From Pseudomonas sp. H1h (GTDB lineage Bacteria > Pseudomonadota > Gammaproteobacteria > Pseudomonadales > Pseudomonadaceae): 60,306 nt of DNA. This document shows, piece after piece, positions 50,018 through 59,383 of this stretch. The notes under the pieces were generated by a model. It saw only the letters and a program-made list of their open reading frames with translations. It was not told where the DNA came from and ran no database searches. How positions within the stretch are numbered: position 1 is the stretch's first letter; the number at the start of each line of letters is the position of its first letter. The stretch spans positions 1 to 60,306 of the forward strand of contig NZ_AYMJ01000007.1 in assembly GCF_000633255.1 (NCBI RefSeq), written 5' to 3'. Made by a program: the position numbers and the translations under genes.

Positions 50018-50095
50018 CTTCGCGAGCAGGTTCGCTCCCACATTGGATCTCTGACGTTCACCCACCCCTTGTGGGAGCGAGCCTGCTCGCGAAGC
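50018..50095. repeat. REP pair upstream of the methyltransferase 3' end
   Basis: Inverted (50018-50042) and direct (50068-50095) REP copies of the GTGGGAGCGAGCCTGCTCGC form, directly at the end of the methyltransferase gene. The remainder of this 179-bp gap carries the cnoX 5' region without a clear promoter. Confidence 0.88.
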
Positions 50096-50097
50096 TT

Positions 50098-50754
50098 CTA
50101 GTCACGCCGCGCATGGTAAAGGCTGACATGTCTGAATTCTTCCGGCTCGGCCAGATCCGGCAGGGTCATGGCTTCGAGCATTTCGATGCGCCGGTACAAC
50201 GGATGGCGAAAATCCCGAACCCGCGAATCCGCCACCAGCGCCTCACGCCCGCGGCTGAGAAACGCATCGAGCAATGGCAGGTTCTCGCGGTCGTACAGCA
50301 CGTCTGCCACGAGGATCAGGTCGAAACGATCGGCCTCGGCGAAGAAATCCGTCGAGTAACTCATTTGCACATCATTGAGTGCGGCGTTGGCCCGGCAGGC
50401 AGCAATCGCCAGCGGATCGAGGTCACACGCCACCACTTCCAGCGCGCCGGCCTTCACGGCGGCAATCCCGGCAATCCCGGAACCAGCGCCGAAATCCAGT
50501 ACCCGCTTGCCGCGTACCCACTCGGGAAACGCCGCCAGATAACGCGCCACCGCCAGGCCACTGGCCCAGCAGAAGCTCCAATACGGTGGCTCGTGGAGGA
50601 TACGGCGGGTTTCGTCGGGGCTGAATTCGCGGTGCATGTTGTCGCCGTCGATCAGCCATAGCTGCAAGTCAGTGCCCGGCAATGCACAGGCTTTGAGCCG
50701 GGCATCGCCGAGCAATTCACCTAACGCCTGTTGCAGGTCGAGCGGTGCCGTCAT
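50098..50754 (-). CDS. Class I SAM-dependent methyltransferase (PrmA/ETFB-lysine MTase-like)
   Basis: 218 aa. SAM-binding motif I VLDFGAGSGIAGIAA (~85-100) and motif II ACDLDPLA are followed by FDLILVADVLYDRE. The sequence resembles the family of ETF-beta lysine methyltransferases. The target is unknown. It overlaps the YbaY-like lipoprotein gene by 4 nt (ATGA) in the same direction. Confidence 0.83.
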   Translation of the reverse strand: MTAPLDLQQALGELLGDARLKACALPGTDLQLWLIDGDNMHREFSPDETRRILHEPPYWSFCWASGLAVARYLAAFPEWVRGKRVLDFGAGSGIAGIAAVKAGALEVVACDLDPLAIAACRANAALNDVQMSYSTDFFAEADRFDLILVADVLYDRENLPLLDAFLSRGREALVADSRVRDFRHPLYRRIEMLEAMTLPDLAEPEEFRHVSLYHARRD

Positions 50755-51215
50755 GGTGCTTTGACAAATTGCAGTTGGCCCAGCGCCTGAGTGGTCGGCT
50801 GGGTGATGGTTTGCGACGGCAGATGCAGGATCAACTGGCCGGACTGCGTGGCCCGACCGCGCAGCTCAACCCTGGCGCCGGCTGGAAAGGCTTCTGGATT
50901 GAAACGCAGGCGGAACGGCAGGATCTGGTTGTTACCGATCAGGCTGGAACTGGCGAGCAATTGCTGCGGGCGCGACTTCTCGTCGATCACCAGCAGCGCC
51001 AGTTCGACTTCGGCACCGGCCGGCACGCCTTGCAAAGTGCCGCTCAGTTCACGTTGATAGGCCGGCAGCGGACCCAGATCGGCAGCCTCTTTGGCTTTTT
51101 TCTGCGCCTGTTGCGGCGCAGGGCCTGGTGTCGGCGGCTGCGGCTTGGGCTTGTCGCTGCCGCAGGCCACCAGCAGGGCGAAAAGACTGAGCAAAACGAG
51201 CGGTCGTAGCGGCAT
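50751..51215 (-). CDS. YbaY family lipoprotein
   Basis: 154 aa. The lipobox LLVAC places the lipid-modified residue at Cys18, followed by Gly-Ser, consistent with outer-membrane sorting. A Pro/Lys/Gln-rich linker leads into a YbaY beta domain (~50-150). The start at 51215 gives the compact signal sequence; an open frame continues 9 codons upstream. Function unknown. Confidence 0.85.
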   Translation of the reverse strand: MPLRPLVLLSLFALLVACGSDKPKPQPPTPGPAPQQAQKKAKEAADLGPLPAYQRELSGTLQGVPAGAEVELALLVIDEKSRPQQLLASSSLIGNNQILPFRLRFNPEAFPAGARVELRGRATQSGQLILHLPSQTITQPTTQALGQLQFVKAP

Positions 51216-51286
51216 TGGCAGCTCCAGCAAAATGAAATCCATGGATCAAACGATCATGGCAGTCTGTATACCGCAAACCCTATGGC

Positions 51287-51314
51287 TTGTCTTGCCACCG
51301 GGATGCGCTACCAT
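51287..51314 (+). promoter_or_regulatory. Probable nrdR-rib promoter
   Basis: TTGTCT (51287-51292) and TACCAT (51309-51314) with a 16-bp spacer, about 30 bp before nrdR. A modest sigma70 match; no FMN riboswitch sequence is seen here or ahead of ribE. Confidence 0.45.
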
Positions 51315-51343
51315 GGCCCTCCCTTTTTTTGTTGCCAGCCACC

Positions 51344-51808
51344 ATGCACTGTCCCTTCTGCGGTGCCAACGACACCAAGGTCATCGACTCGCGTCTGGTC
51401 GCCGAGGGCGAACAGGTGCGCCGCCGGCGTGAATGCCTGGCCTGCGGCGAACGTTTCACGACGTTCGAGACGGCCGAACTGGTGTTGCCGCGCCTGATCA
51501 AAACCGACGGCAGCCGCCAACCCTTCGACGAAGAAAAACTCCGCGCGGGCATGCAACGCGCCCTGGAGAAGCGTCCGGTGAGCGTCGAGCGCCTCGAATC
51601 CTCTCTGGTCCACATCAAGCACAAGCTGCGCGCCACTGGCGAGCGCGAGGTCAAATCCCTCGTGGTCGGCGAACTGGTGATGGCCGAGCTGCAAAAGCTC
51701 GATGAAGTGGCCTATATCCGTTTCGCGTCGGTGTACAAGCGCTTTCAGGACCTCAACGAGTTCCGCGAAGAGATCGACCGCCTTGCCCGCGAGCCGGTGA
51801 AAGAATGA
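51344..51808 (+). CDS. nrdR: Transcriptional repressor NrdR
   Basis: 154 aa beginning [20 protein letters not shown]. The zinc ribbon uses Cys3, Cys6, Cys31 and Cys34. An ATP-cone (~46-136) senses ATP/dATP. NrdR represses ribonucleotide reductase genes elsewhere in the genome. It overlaps ribD by 4 nt, a linkage common in gammaproteobacteria. Confidence 0.97.
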   Translation: MHCPFCGANDTKVIDSRLVAEGEQVRRRRECLACGERFTTFETAELVLPRLIKTDGSRQPFDEEKLRAGMQRALEKRPVSVERLESSLVHIKHKLRATGEREVKSLVVGELVMAELQKLDEVAYIRFASVYKRFQDLNEFREEIDRLAREPVKE

Positions 51809-52938
51809 CCAGCGCCGCCGAGCAGGCCATCCTCGACGCTCACTTCATGGCGCGCGCGCTGGAACTGGCGCGCAAGGGCCACTACACCACGCACCCCAAT
51901 CCTCGGGTTGGCTGCGTGGTTGTGCGCGACGGGCAGATTGTCGGCGAAGGCTTTCACGAGCGCGCCGGCGAACCCCACGCCGAAGTCCACGCCCTGCGCG
52001 CTGCCGGTGAACTGGCCCGGGGCGCGACGGCTTACGTCACCCTTGAGCCGTGCAGCCACCATGGCCGCACGCCGCCGTGTGCCGATGCGTTGGTCAATGC
52101 CGGTGTCGGCCGGGTGGTCGCGGCGATGCGTGATCCGAACCCGCAGGTTGCCGGGCGTGGCTTGCAGCGTCTGGCTGATGCCGGCATCGCCACCGAAAGC
52201 GGGGTGCTCGAAGCTGAAGCGCGCCAGCTCAATCAAGGTTTTCTGAAGCGCATGGAACACGGCTTGCCGTTTGTGCGGGTCAAACTGGCCATGAGCCTGG
52301 ACGGTCGCACAGCGATGGAAAGCGGCGAGAGCCAGTGGATCACCGGCCCGGCCGCGCGTTCCGCCGTGCAGCGTTTGCGCGCACAGGCCAGCGTGGTACT
52401 GACCGGCGCCGACACCGTACTGGCTGACGGTGCTCGCCTGACCGTACGCGCCGATGAGCTGGGGCTGGATGCCGAACAAACCGCGCTGGCCCTGAGCCGT
52501 CCGCCACTGCGGGTGCTGATCGATGGGCGCCTGCGGGTTCCGCTGGATGCGCCGTTCTTCAAGGCCGGCCCGGCATTGGTCGCCACCTGCATGGCGGTCG
52601 AAGAACAATATGCCAACGGCCCGGAGTGCCTGATCGTGCCGGGTGACGACGGTCAGGTCGATCTGCATCAGTTGCTTATCGAACTGGCCAATCGTGGCGT
52701 CAACGAAGTGCTGGTCGAGGCCGGCCCGCGACTGGCTGGTGCGTTTGCCCAGCTTGGTCTGGTCGACGAATTCGTGATCTTCATCGCCGGCAAGTTCCTC
52801 GGTTCCACGGCGCGTCCGCTGCTGGACTGGCCGCTGGCCTATATGAAAGACGCTCCCGAGCTGAAAATCACTGAAATCCGCGCGGTTGGCGATGACTGGC
52901 GAGTCACTGCGACGCCGGTGCTTTCGGCGAGCGTATAA
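51805..52938 (+). CDS. ribD: Bifunctional riboflavin deaminase/reductase RibD
   Basis: 377 aa. The N-terminal deaminase domain has zinc ligands His58, Cys83 and Cys92 and catalytic Glu60 ([18 protein letters not shown]). The C-terminal reductase domain (~155-370) includes [11 protein letters not shown]. It performs steps two and three of riboflavin synthesis in the cytoplasm. Confidence 0.96.
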   Translation: MTSAAEQAILDAHFMARALELARKGHYTTHPNPRVGCVVVRDGQIVGEGFHERAGEPHAEVHALRAAGELARGATAYVTLEPCSHHGRTPPCADALVNAGVGRVVAAMRDPNPQVAGRGLQRLADAGIATESGVLEAEARQLNQGFLKRMEHGLPFVRVKLAMSLDGRTAMESGESQWITGPAARSAVQRLRAQASVVLTGADTVLADGARLTVRADELGLDAEQTALALSRPPLRVLIDGRLRVPLDAPFFKAGPALVATCMAVEEQYANGPECLIVPGDDGQVDLHQLLIELANRGVNEVLVEAGPRLAGAFAQLGLVDEFVIFIAGKFLGSTARPLLDWPLAYMKDAPELKITEIRAVGDDWRVTATPVLSASV

Positions 52939-52985
52939 TTCCCGGCCATCGCCTTAGCGCTGGCTTCGTTCTCAAGGAGAACCCC

Positions 52986-53648
52986 ATGTTTACCGGCATC
53001 ATCGAATCCATCGGCAGTATCCGTGCACTGACCCCCAAGGGCGGTGATGTGCGGGTGCACGTCTCAACCGGCAAGCTCGACCTGAGCGACGTCAAACTCG
53101 GCGACAGCATCGCGGTCAACGGCGTGTGCCTGACGGCGGTTGAGCTGCCGGGCGACGGCTTCGCCGCCGATGTCAGTCGTGAAACCCTCGACTGCACTGC
53201 CATGAATGACCTGAAAAGCGGCAGCCCGGTCAATCTGGAAAAAGCCCTGACCCCGACCACCCGTCTCGGCGGGCACCTGGTCAGCGGTCACGTCGACGGT
53301 GTCGGCGAAATCGTCTCGCGCAGCGACAACGCCCGCGCCGTGGAATTTCGTATTCGCGCGCCGAAGGAGCTGGCCAGGTACATCGCCCATAAAGGCTCGA
53401 TCACTGTCGACGGCACCAGCCTCACCGTGAACGCGGTCGATGGCGCCGAATTCATGCTGACGATCATCCCGCACACCTTGAGCGAAACCATCATGGCGTC
53501 CTACAAGCCAGGTCGCCGGGTGAACCTGGAAGTCGACTTGCTGGCGCGTTATCTGGAGCGCCTGCTGTTGGGCGACAAGGCTGCAGAGCCAACGTCCGGT
53601 GGCATCACTGAAAGCTTTCTGGCCCAAAACGGCTACCTCAAATCCTGA
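52986..53648 (+). CDS. ribE: Riboflavin synthase alpha chain
   Basis: 220 aa beginning MFTGIIESIGSIRALTPKGG. Two homologous lumazine-binding barrels are seen (residues ~1-97 and ~98-195), with the second-half LVSGHVDGVGEI. It converts two lumazines into riboflavin. CAAGGAG lies upstream of the ATG. Also called ribC in some species. Confidence 0.96.
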   Translation: MFTGIIESIGSIRALTPKGGDVRVHVSTGKLDLSDVKLGDSIAVNGVCLTAVELPGDGFAADVSRETLDCTAMNDLKSGSPVNLEKALTPTTRLGGHLVSGHVDGVGEIVSRSDNARAVEFRIRAPKELARYIAHKGSITVDGTSLTVNAVDGAEFMLTIIPHTLSETIMASYKPGRRVNLEVDLLARYLERLLLGDKAAEPTSGGITESFLAQNGYLKS

Positions 53649-53679
53649 AGCTCTAAATTCGAAAGAAGGGGGGTGCCTT

Positions 53680-54771
53680 GTGGCGCTCAATAGCATCGAA
53701 GAACTGGTTGAAGACATCCGCCAAGGCAAGATGGTCATCCTCATGGATGACGAAGACCGCGAGAACGAAGGCGACCTGATCATGGCCGCCGAATGCTGCA
53801 AGGCCGAGCACATCAACTTCATGGCCAAGCACGCTCGTGGCCTGATCTGCATGCCGATGAGCCGCGAGCGCTGCGAACTGTTGAAGCTGCCGCTGATGGC
53901 GCCGCGCAACGGTTCCGGTTTCGGCACCAAGTTCACCGTGTCGATCGAAGCCGCCGAAGGCGTGACCACCGGTATCTCCGCCGCTGACCGCGCGCGCACC
54001 GTGCAAGCGGCTGCCGCGAAAGACGCGAAAGCTGAAGACATCGTCAGCCCGGGCCACATCTTCCCGCTGATGGCCCAGGCCGGTGGCACCCTGGCCCGTG
54101 CCGGTCATACCGAAGCGGCTTGCGACCTGGCGCGCATGGCCGGTTTCGAGCCGAGCGGCGTGATCTGCGAAGTGATGAACGACGACGGCACCATGTCCCG
54201 TCGCGCTGAGCTGGAAGCGTTCGCGGCCGAACACAACATCAAGATCGGTACCATTGCCGACCTGATTCACTACCGGATGATCCACGAACGTACCGTTCAG
54301 CGGATTGCCGAGCAGCCACTGGACAGCGAACTGGGCCAATTCAACCTGGTGACCTATCGTGATTCGGTGGAAGGCGACGTGCACATGGCCCTCACTCTGG
54401 GCACCGTTTGCGCCGAAGAGCCGACCCTGGTTCGCGTGCACAACATGGACCCGCTGCGCGACCTGCTGATGGTCAAGCAACCGGGTCGCTGGAGCCTGCG
54501 CGCCGCGATGGCCGCGGTCGCCGAGGCCGGCAGCGGCGTGGTGCTGTTGCTCGGTCACCCGCTGGACGGTGACGTGTTGCTGGCGCACATCCGCGAAACC
54601 GGTGATCAGGCGGCGGTGAAAAAACCGACCACCTACAGCATCGTCGGTGCCGGTTCGCAGATCCTGCGTGACCTCGGTGTGCGCAAAATGCGCCTGATGT
54701 CGGCACCGATGAAATTTAATGCGATATCCGGTTTCGATCTGGAAGTTGTAGAATACGTGCCCTCCGAATAA
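53680..54771 (+). CDS. ribBA: DHBP synthase with degenerate GTP cyclohydrolase II domain (RibBX; usually annotated ribBA)
   Basis: 363 aa from a GTG at 53680 behind AAGGGGG. Residues ~1-200 are 3,4-dihydroxy-2-butanone-4-phosphate synthase, with MDDEDRENEGDL and the GISAADRARTV and HTEAACDL loops. The C-terminal ~150 residues align with GTP cyclohydrolase II but lack the three zinc cysteines: the equivalent region reads MALTLGTVCAEEPTLVRVHN. The step is covered by the separate ribA at 58.35 kb. Similar hybrids are known as RibBX. Confidence 0.92.
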   Translation: MALNSIEELVEDIRQGKMVILMDDEDRENEGDLIMAAECCKAEHINFMAKHARGLICMPMSRERCELLKLPLMAPRNGSGFGTKFTVSIEAAEGVTTGISAADRARTVQAAAAKDAKAEDIVSPGHIFPLMAQAGGTLARAGHTEAACDLARMAGFEPSGVICEVMNDDGTMSRRAELEAFAAEHNIKIGTIADLIHYRMIHERTVQRIAEQPLDSELGQFNLVTYRDSVEGDVHMALTLGTVCAEEPTLVRVHNMDPLRDLLMVKQPGRWSLRAAMAAVAEAGSGVVLLLGHPLDGDVLLAHIRETGDQAAVKKPTTYSIVGAGSQILRDLGVRKMRLMSAPMKFNAISGFDLEVVEYVPSE

Positions 54772-54817
54772 TGACCGGTTGTTTCCGGCCCCGAATTCGC
54801 GGCAAATAAATCACTGA

Positions 54818-54840
54818 GGGACGCGAAACAGACGCGTCCC
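54818..54840 (+). other. Hairpin between ribBX and ribH
   Basis: A perfect 8-bp stem GGGACGCG / CGCGTCCC with a 7-nt loop lies 22 nt before ribH. No T-run follows (GGCTCTTTAAG), so it may be a processing or partial attenuation site rather than a terminator. Confidence 0.45.
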
Positions 54841-54862
54841 GGCTCTTTAAGAGATCTGACGA

Positions 54863-55339
54863 ATGACCCTGAAGACCATCGAAGGTACCTTCATCGCCCC
54901 TAAAGGCCGCTACGCTCTGGTAGTGGGCCGCTTCAACAGTTTCGTAGTTGAAAGCCTGGTCAGCGGTGCAGTGGATGCCCTGGTTCGCCACGGCGTGAGC
55001 GAAAGCGACATCACCATCATCCGCGCACCTGGCGCCTTCGAAATCCCGCTGGTTGCGCAGAAAGTCGCCCAGAAAGGCGAGTTCGCAGCCATCATCGCCC
55101 TCGGCGCGGTCATTCGTGGTGGCACTCCGCACTTCGAATACGTGGCAGGCGAGTGCACCAAGGGCTTGGCCCAGGTGTCCATGGAGTTCGGCGTACCGGT
55201 CGCTTTCGGCGTCCTGACCGTTGATTCCATCGAGCAAGCCATCGAACGTTCCGGCACCAAGGCCGGCAACAAAGGTGCTGAAGCTGCCCTGTCCGCTCTG
55301 GAAATGGTCAGCCTGCTGGCGCAGTTGGAGGCCAAGTGA
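54863..55339 (+). CDS. ribH: 6,7-dimethyl-8-ribityllumazine synthase
   Basis: 158 aa. The substrate loop [20 protein letters not shown] and the catalytic His region [13 protein letters not shown] are intact. It condenses the RibD and RibB products to lumazine in a 60-mer or pentamer. Its TGA overlaps the nusB GTG. Confidence 0.96.
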   Translation: MTLKTIEGTFIAPKGRYALVVGRFNSFVVESLVSGAVDALVRHGVSESDITIIRAPGAFEIPLVAQKVAQKGEFAAIIALGAVIRGGTPHFEYVAGECTKGLAQVSMEFGVPVAFGVLTVDSIEQAIERSGTKAGNKGAEAALSALEMVSLLAQLEAK

Positions 55340-55836
55340 TTAGCGACGATAGCGATCGTTTCAACCCGCGCGATCCAAAACCTGCGGCCGCCGGCAAGCC
55401 ATCGAAGAGCGTCAAGCGCCGCGAAGCCCGTCAGCTCGCGACGCAGGCCCTGTATCAATGGCACATGGCCAAGCAGTCGCTGAACGAGATCGAAGCGCAG
55501 TTCCGGGTCGATAACGATTTCACCGATGTCGATGGCGCTTACTTTCGCGAAATCCTGCACGGGGTTCCGCAGTTCAAGAGCGAAATCGACACCGCGCTCA
55601 AGCCTTGCCTGGACATCGAAATCGAAGAGCTGGACCCGGTTGAACTGGCGGTTCTGCGCCTGTCCACCTGGGAACTGCTCAAGCGCGTCGACGTGCCGTA
55701 TCGCGTTGTGATCAACGAAGGTATCGAGCTGGCGAAAGTCTTCGGTTCGACCGACGGCCACAAGTTCGTCAACGGCGTACTCGACAAGCTGGCTCCGCGC
55801 CTGCGTGAAGCTGAAGTCAAGGCGTTCAAGCGCTGA
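55336..55836 (+). CDS. nusB: Transcription antitermination factor NusB
   Basis: 166 aa from GTG at 55336, overlapping ribH by 4 nt. The all-helical NusB fold begins near [20 protein letters not shown] (~25-45). With S10 it binds boxA RNA in rRNA antitermination. The N-terminal ~20 residues are a polar extension. The ribH-nusB-thiL order is widely conserved. Confidence 0.95.
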   Translation: MISDDSDRFNPRDPKPAAAGKPSKSVKRREARQLATQALYQWHMAKQSLNEIEAQFRVDNDFTDVDGAYFREILHGVPQFKSEIDTALKPCLDIEIEELDPVELAVLRLSTWELLKRVDVPYRVVINEGIELAKVFGSTDGHKFVNGVLDKLAPRLREAEVKAFKR

Positions 55837-55854
55837 TCAGCGCTTGATATCGCA

Positions 55855-56820
55855 ATGGGCGAGTTTGAGCTGATCCGCAACTTCTTCGCCGCCGCGCCTT
55901 GTGCGCAGGGCGGCGAGGGCGTTGCACTGGGGATCGGCGACGACTGCGCCTTGCTGGCGGTTCCCCCCGGGGAACAGCTGGCGATTTCCACCGATACGCT
56001 GGTGGCCGGCGTGCATTTCGCCGATCCCTGCGATCCGTTTCTGCTCGGTCAGCGCTCGCTGGCCGTCGCGGTCAGCGATCTGGCCGCCATGGGCGCCACG
56101 CCCGTTGCCTTTACCCTTGCCCTGACTGTACCGACGGTGACTGCCGATTGGCTGCAAGCCTATGCCCGCGGTTTGAACCGCATGGCGCAGAGCTGCGGCG
56201 TGGCACTGGTCGGCGGCGACACCACGCGTGGGCCGTTGAGCCTGACGGTCACGGTGTTCGGTCGCGTTCCGTCCGGCCAGGCCTTGACCCGCAGCGGTGC
56301 GCAACCAGGGGATCTGCTGTGTGTCGGCGGTGAGTTGGGCAATGCCGCTGGTGCCTTGCCACTGGTGCTCGGTCAGCGTGAAGCGGATGCTGAGATAGCC
56401 GAGCCGCTGCTCAGTCATTACTGGTCACCGCAGCCACAACTGGCGCTCGGTCAGGCGTTGCGCGGCAAGGCCACTTCAGCCCTCGACATCTCCGATGGCC
56501 TGCTCGCCGACTGCGAGCATATCGCCCTGGCCTCGCAAGTGCGGCTTGAGGTTGAACGTGAGCGCGTCCCGTTGTCGAACGCCTTAGTGGCGTTTCTCGG
56601 CCAGCGCGGCGCGGAGCGGGCGGCGTTGAGCGGCGGCGATGACTACGTACTGGCCTTCACCCTGCCGTCCGTCGAGTTGTCGGCGTTGCTGGCCGATGGC
56701 TGGCCGATTCATGTGATCGGGCGGGTGGCGCAGGGCCAGGGTGTGGTGCTGCTGGATCGCGAAGGACACGACATCACCCCGCAAATCCGGGGTTATCAAC
56801 ATTTTCAGGAGACACCGTGA
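55855..56820 (+). CDS. thiL: Thiamine-monophosphate kinase
   Basis: 321 aa. N-terminal MGEFELIRNFFAAAP, the metal-binding GIGDDCALLAVPP and TDTLVAGVHF are typical of ThiL, which makes thiamine diphosphate from thiamine monophosphate. It overlaps pgpA by 4 nt (GTGA). Confidence 0.95.
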   Translation: MGEFELIRNFFAAAPCAQGGEGVALGIGDDCALLAVPPGEQLAISTDTLVAGVHFADPCDPFLLGQRSLAVAVSDLAAMGATPVAFTLALTVPTVTADWLQAYARGLNRMAQSCGVALVGGDTTRGPLSLTVTVFGRVPSGQALTRSGAQPGDLLCVGGELGNAAGALPLVLGQREADAEIAEPLLSHYWSPQPQLALGQALRGKATSALDISDGLLADCEHIALASQVRLEVERERVPLSNALVAFLGQRGAERAALSGGDDYVLAFTLPSVELSALLADGWPIHVIGRVAQGQGVVLLDREGHDITPQIRGYQHFQETP

Positions 56821-57320
56821 CAGATCACCCGAAACAGGTTCCGGCCGAATTCGTTCCGCCGTCGGTCTGGCGCAATCCCTGGCATTTTCTCGCGTTCGGC
56901 TTCGGTTCCGGCACCTTGCCGAAAGCGCCGGGCACGTGGGGCTCGTTAGTTGCGCTACCCTTTATCCCGTTGTGGCAGATGCTGCCCGACTGGGGTTACT
57001 GGCTGATGCTCGGGATCACCATGCTGTTCGGCTTCTGGCTGTGCGGCAAGGTCGCCGACGATCTGCGGGTACACGACCACGAAGGCATCGTCTGGGACGA
57101 GATGGTCGGGATGTGGATCACCCTGTGGCTGGTGCCGGAAGGCTGGTACTGGTTGCTTGCCGGTTTCCTGATGTTCCGTTTCTTCGACATTCTCAAGCCA
57201 TGGCCGATCCGCTGGATCGACCGGCATGTCCACGGTGGCGTCGGCATCATGCTCGATGACGTGCTGGCCGGCGTGTTCGCCTGGCTGGCAATGCAGGGAC
57301 TGGTGTGGATTTTCGCCTGA
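56817..57320 (+). CDS. pgpA: Phosphatidylglycerophosphatase A
   Basis: 167 aa from GTG at 56817. The family signature GFGSGTLPKAPGTWGS (~26-41), several membrane helices and WDEMVGMWITLW are present. It dephosphorylates PGP to phosphatidylglycerol, the substrate of ClsB encoded at 31 kb. Confidence 0.94.
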   Translation: MTDHPKQVPAEFVPPSVWRNPWHFLAFGFGSGTLPKAPGTWGSLVALPFIPLWQMLPDWGYWLMLGITMLFGFWLCGKVADDLRVHDHEGIVWDEMVGMWITLWLVPEGWYWLLAGFLMFRFFDILKPWPIRWIDRHVHGGVGIMLDDVLAGVFAWLAMQGLVWIFA

Positions 57321-57354
57321 TCCGGATCGTCAGGGTTAAGTGAGGAGAGTAGGG

Positions 57355-58092
57355 ATGGCTCGACGCTGGCTGGCGCTGGTGTTTCTGACCTTGCTGGGCA
57401 CTGTTGCCAGTGCGCAGGAAGCTGCGCCGACGCCTGCGGTCATCCACCTGGCCAGTGAAGAATGGGAAGATTACACCGCCGCCGACGGTCATGGCCTGGG
57501 CTGGGACGTGCTGCGCAAGGTGTTCGAACCGGCCGGGGTGAAGCTCGACATTCGCAGCGAACCGTATACCCGCTCGGTCGGTCTGGCCGAGCGCGGTGAA
57601 GTTGACGCCTGCGTCGGCTCCTATCATGACGAGGCCAGTGATCTGCTGTATCCGCGCTGGAATTTTGATACCGATCACATCTACGCCCTGGGCCTGGCGA
57701 GCAATCCGCCGCCGAGCCAGGACACCCTCGGCAGCTATCGGCTGGCCTGGGTTCGTGGTTATGACTATCAGAAATACCTGCCCAATGTGCGCAACTACAA
57801 TGAGGTCATCCGGCGTACCGGGATCCTGTCGATGCTCACCCACAACCGCGCCGACTATTACATCGATGCGCAGACCGAAATCGACTACGTGGTCGGCCGG
57901 GCCAAGGATCCGACGCAGTTTCGCAAGACCCACATCGCCGAGTTGCCGTTGTACCTGTGCTTCGCCGACACGCCGCAGGCACGCACGTTGATGGCGCTGT
58001 TCGACAAGCGCATGGAGCAGTTGGTGAAGAGCGGCGAACTGAAACCGGTGTTCGAGAAGTGGCAGCAGCCGTATCCGTTCGACGCGAACTGA
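57355..58092 (+). CDS. Periplasmic substrate-binding protein (PBP2 superfamily)
   Basis: 245 aa. The signal peptide MARRWLALVFLTLLGTVASA is cleaved before QEAAP. An SBP_bac_3-type fold includes GLGWDVLRKVFEPAGVKLDI and VDACVGSYHDE. No permease or ATPase is adjacent, so the ligand and partners are unknown. The ATG at 57355 has GGAG upstream; an earlier in-frame GTG at 57340 lacks one. Confidence 0.82.
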   Translation: MARRWLALVFLTLLGTVASAQEAAPTPAVIHLASEEWEDYTAADGHGLGWDVLRKVFEPAGVKLDIRSEPYTRSVGLAERGEVDACVGSYHDEASDLLYPRWNFDTDHIYALGLASNPPPSQDTLGSYRLAWVRGYDYQKYLPNVRNYNEVIRRTGILSMLTHNRADYYIDAQTEIDYVVGRAKDPTQFRKTHIAELPLYLCFADTPQARTLMALFDKRMEQLVKSGELKPVFEKWQQPYPFDAN

Positions 58093-58124
58093 GCGCAGGT
58101 CTTGTGTCCAGCACTGCCCCCCCC

Positions 58125-58217
58125 CTGTGGGAGCGCGCCTGCTCGCGAAAGCGCTGGGTCAGGCAACACAGAGATTGAATCTGCCGACGCCTTCGCGAGC
58201 AGGCTCGCTCCCACGGG
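58125..58217. repeat. REP pair (REPIN) before ribA
   Basis: Arms 58125-58150 (with a GCGCGCCTGC variant) and 58190-58217 of the REP family lie in the 257-bp gap between the binding-protein gene and ribA. The rest of the gap carries a -10-like TACAAT at 58300-58305 with no good -35. Confidence 0.87.
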
Positions 58218-58349
58218 GATCTGCACTGGCCGGGTGTTATCAAACTTTTTGATCGTTATGCCCGATAATTCAGCCTAAGCGTCTGCAGGCACCTGCTGTT
58301 ACAATGCCGGCCTGCGAATCTTCAGACTTTTTAGATCAGGAGCACACCG

Positions 58350-58967
58350 GTGCCTGTCGTTTTTGTCGCCGCTTCCAAGCTGCCAACGCCTTTTGCGCAA
58401 TTCACCATGCACGGTTTTCTCGATGAAGCCACCGGCCGCGAGCACGTCGTGCTGAGCCTGGGTGAAATTGACGACGGTGCCCCGGTCCTCGGTCGGTTGC
58501 ACTCCGAGTGCCTGACCGGTGACGCTCTATTCAGCCAGCGCTGCGACTGCGGCTCGCAACTCGAAGCGGCGCTCAAGGCCATCGCCCGTGAAGGCCGGGG
58601 TGTGCTGCTGTACCTGCGCCAGGAAGGGCGTGGTATCGGTCTGTTGAACAAGATCCGCGCCTACGAGTTGCAGGATGGCGGTGCCGACACCGTTGAAGCC
58701 AACGAGCGTCTGGGCTTTGCCGCCGACCAGCGCGACTACGCCATGTGCCTGCCGATGCTTGAGCATCTGGGCGTGAAGTCCTTGCGCCTGATGACCAACA
58801 ACCCGCGCAAGGTCAAAGCCCTGACCGACATGAACATCGTCGTCGCCGAGCGCGTACCGCTGCACACCGGCCACAACCCGCACAACAAGCTGTACTTGGC
58901 GACCAAGGCCAGCAAGCTCGACCACATGATGGGTAACGAGCACCAGGGCGAGGTAGACCGGGCGTGA
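58350..58967 (+). CDS. ribA: GTP cyclohydrolase II
   Basis: 205 aa from GTG at 58350 behind AGGAG. Zinc ligands Cys54, Cys65 and Cys67 lie in [20 protein letters not shown], and the catalytic region [10 protein letters not shown] is intact. It opens the GTP ring in the first step of riboflavin synthesis. It compensates for the zinc-less second domain of RibBX. It overlaps the next gene by 4 nt. Confidence 0.96.
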   Translation: MPVVFVAASKLPTPFAQFTMHGFLDEATGREHVVLSLGEIDDGAPVLGRLHSECLTGDALFSQRCDCGSQLEAALKAIAREGRGVLLYLRQEGRGIGLLNKIRAYELQDGGADTVEANERLGFAADQRDYAMCLPMLEHLGVKSLRLMTNNPRKVKALTDMNIVVAERVPLHTGHNPHNKLYLATKASKLDHMMGNEHQGEVDRA

Positions 58968-59383
58968 CCCGCGGGCAGGTGCGACGCCGTCTGGCGATCG
59001 ACTGGTGGAAATATCTGGCGCTGGCGCTGGTGCCGTTGTTCGTGCTCAATGCACTGTTCGGCCAATATGAGGCGTTGCTGCCGGTGCTGACCATGCCGAT
59101 GTTCATTGCCGGTGTGGCCTCGATGTTTGTCAGCCTGAAATTTTTCGGTGGCTACAAACATGCATTGATCGCCACCCAGAAAGCCCTCGATACGCCTGGC
59201 GAACCGGCGGCCTGGATTACCCTCGCGGCCCGCCGCCGCACCGCGTTTCTGGCGGCAGCGCTGCCGGCGTGGATCGGCGCCTTGGCGGTATTCGTCGGCC
59301 TCGAAGCGGTGCCATTGATGCTGCTGGCGTTGTCCACTGCCGTGCTGTTCTACCTCTATCGCATCCCGCGTCAACTCGGCTGA
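58964..59383 (+). CDS. Hypothetical small membrane protein
   Basis: 139 aa from GTG at 58964, overlapping ribA (GTGA). Two N-terminal hydrophobic segments (~16-33 and ~38-60) and two C-terminal ones (~95-135) suggest a four-helix inner-membrane protein. No domain recognised. It is translationally linked on both sides, its stop overlapping the next ATG (TGATG). Confidence 0.8.
   Translation: MTRGQVRRRLAIDWWKYLALALVPLFVLNALFGQYEALLPVLTMPMFIAGVASMFVSLKFFGGYKHALIATQKALDTPGEPAAWITLAARRRTAFLAAALPAWIGALAVFVGLEAVPLMLLALSTAVLFYLYRIPRQLG

Noticed and set aside
54772..54862. FMN riboswitch ahead of ribH
   Set aside because: The gap is only 91 bp and lacks the conserved RFN segments; only a simple hairpin is present. 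None was seen upstream of ribD or ribE either.
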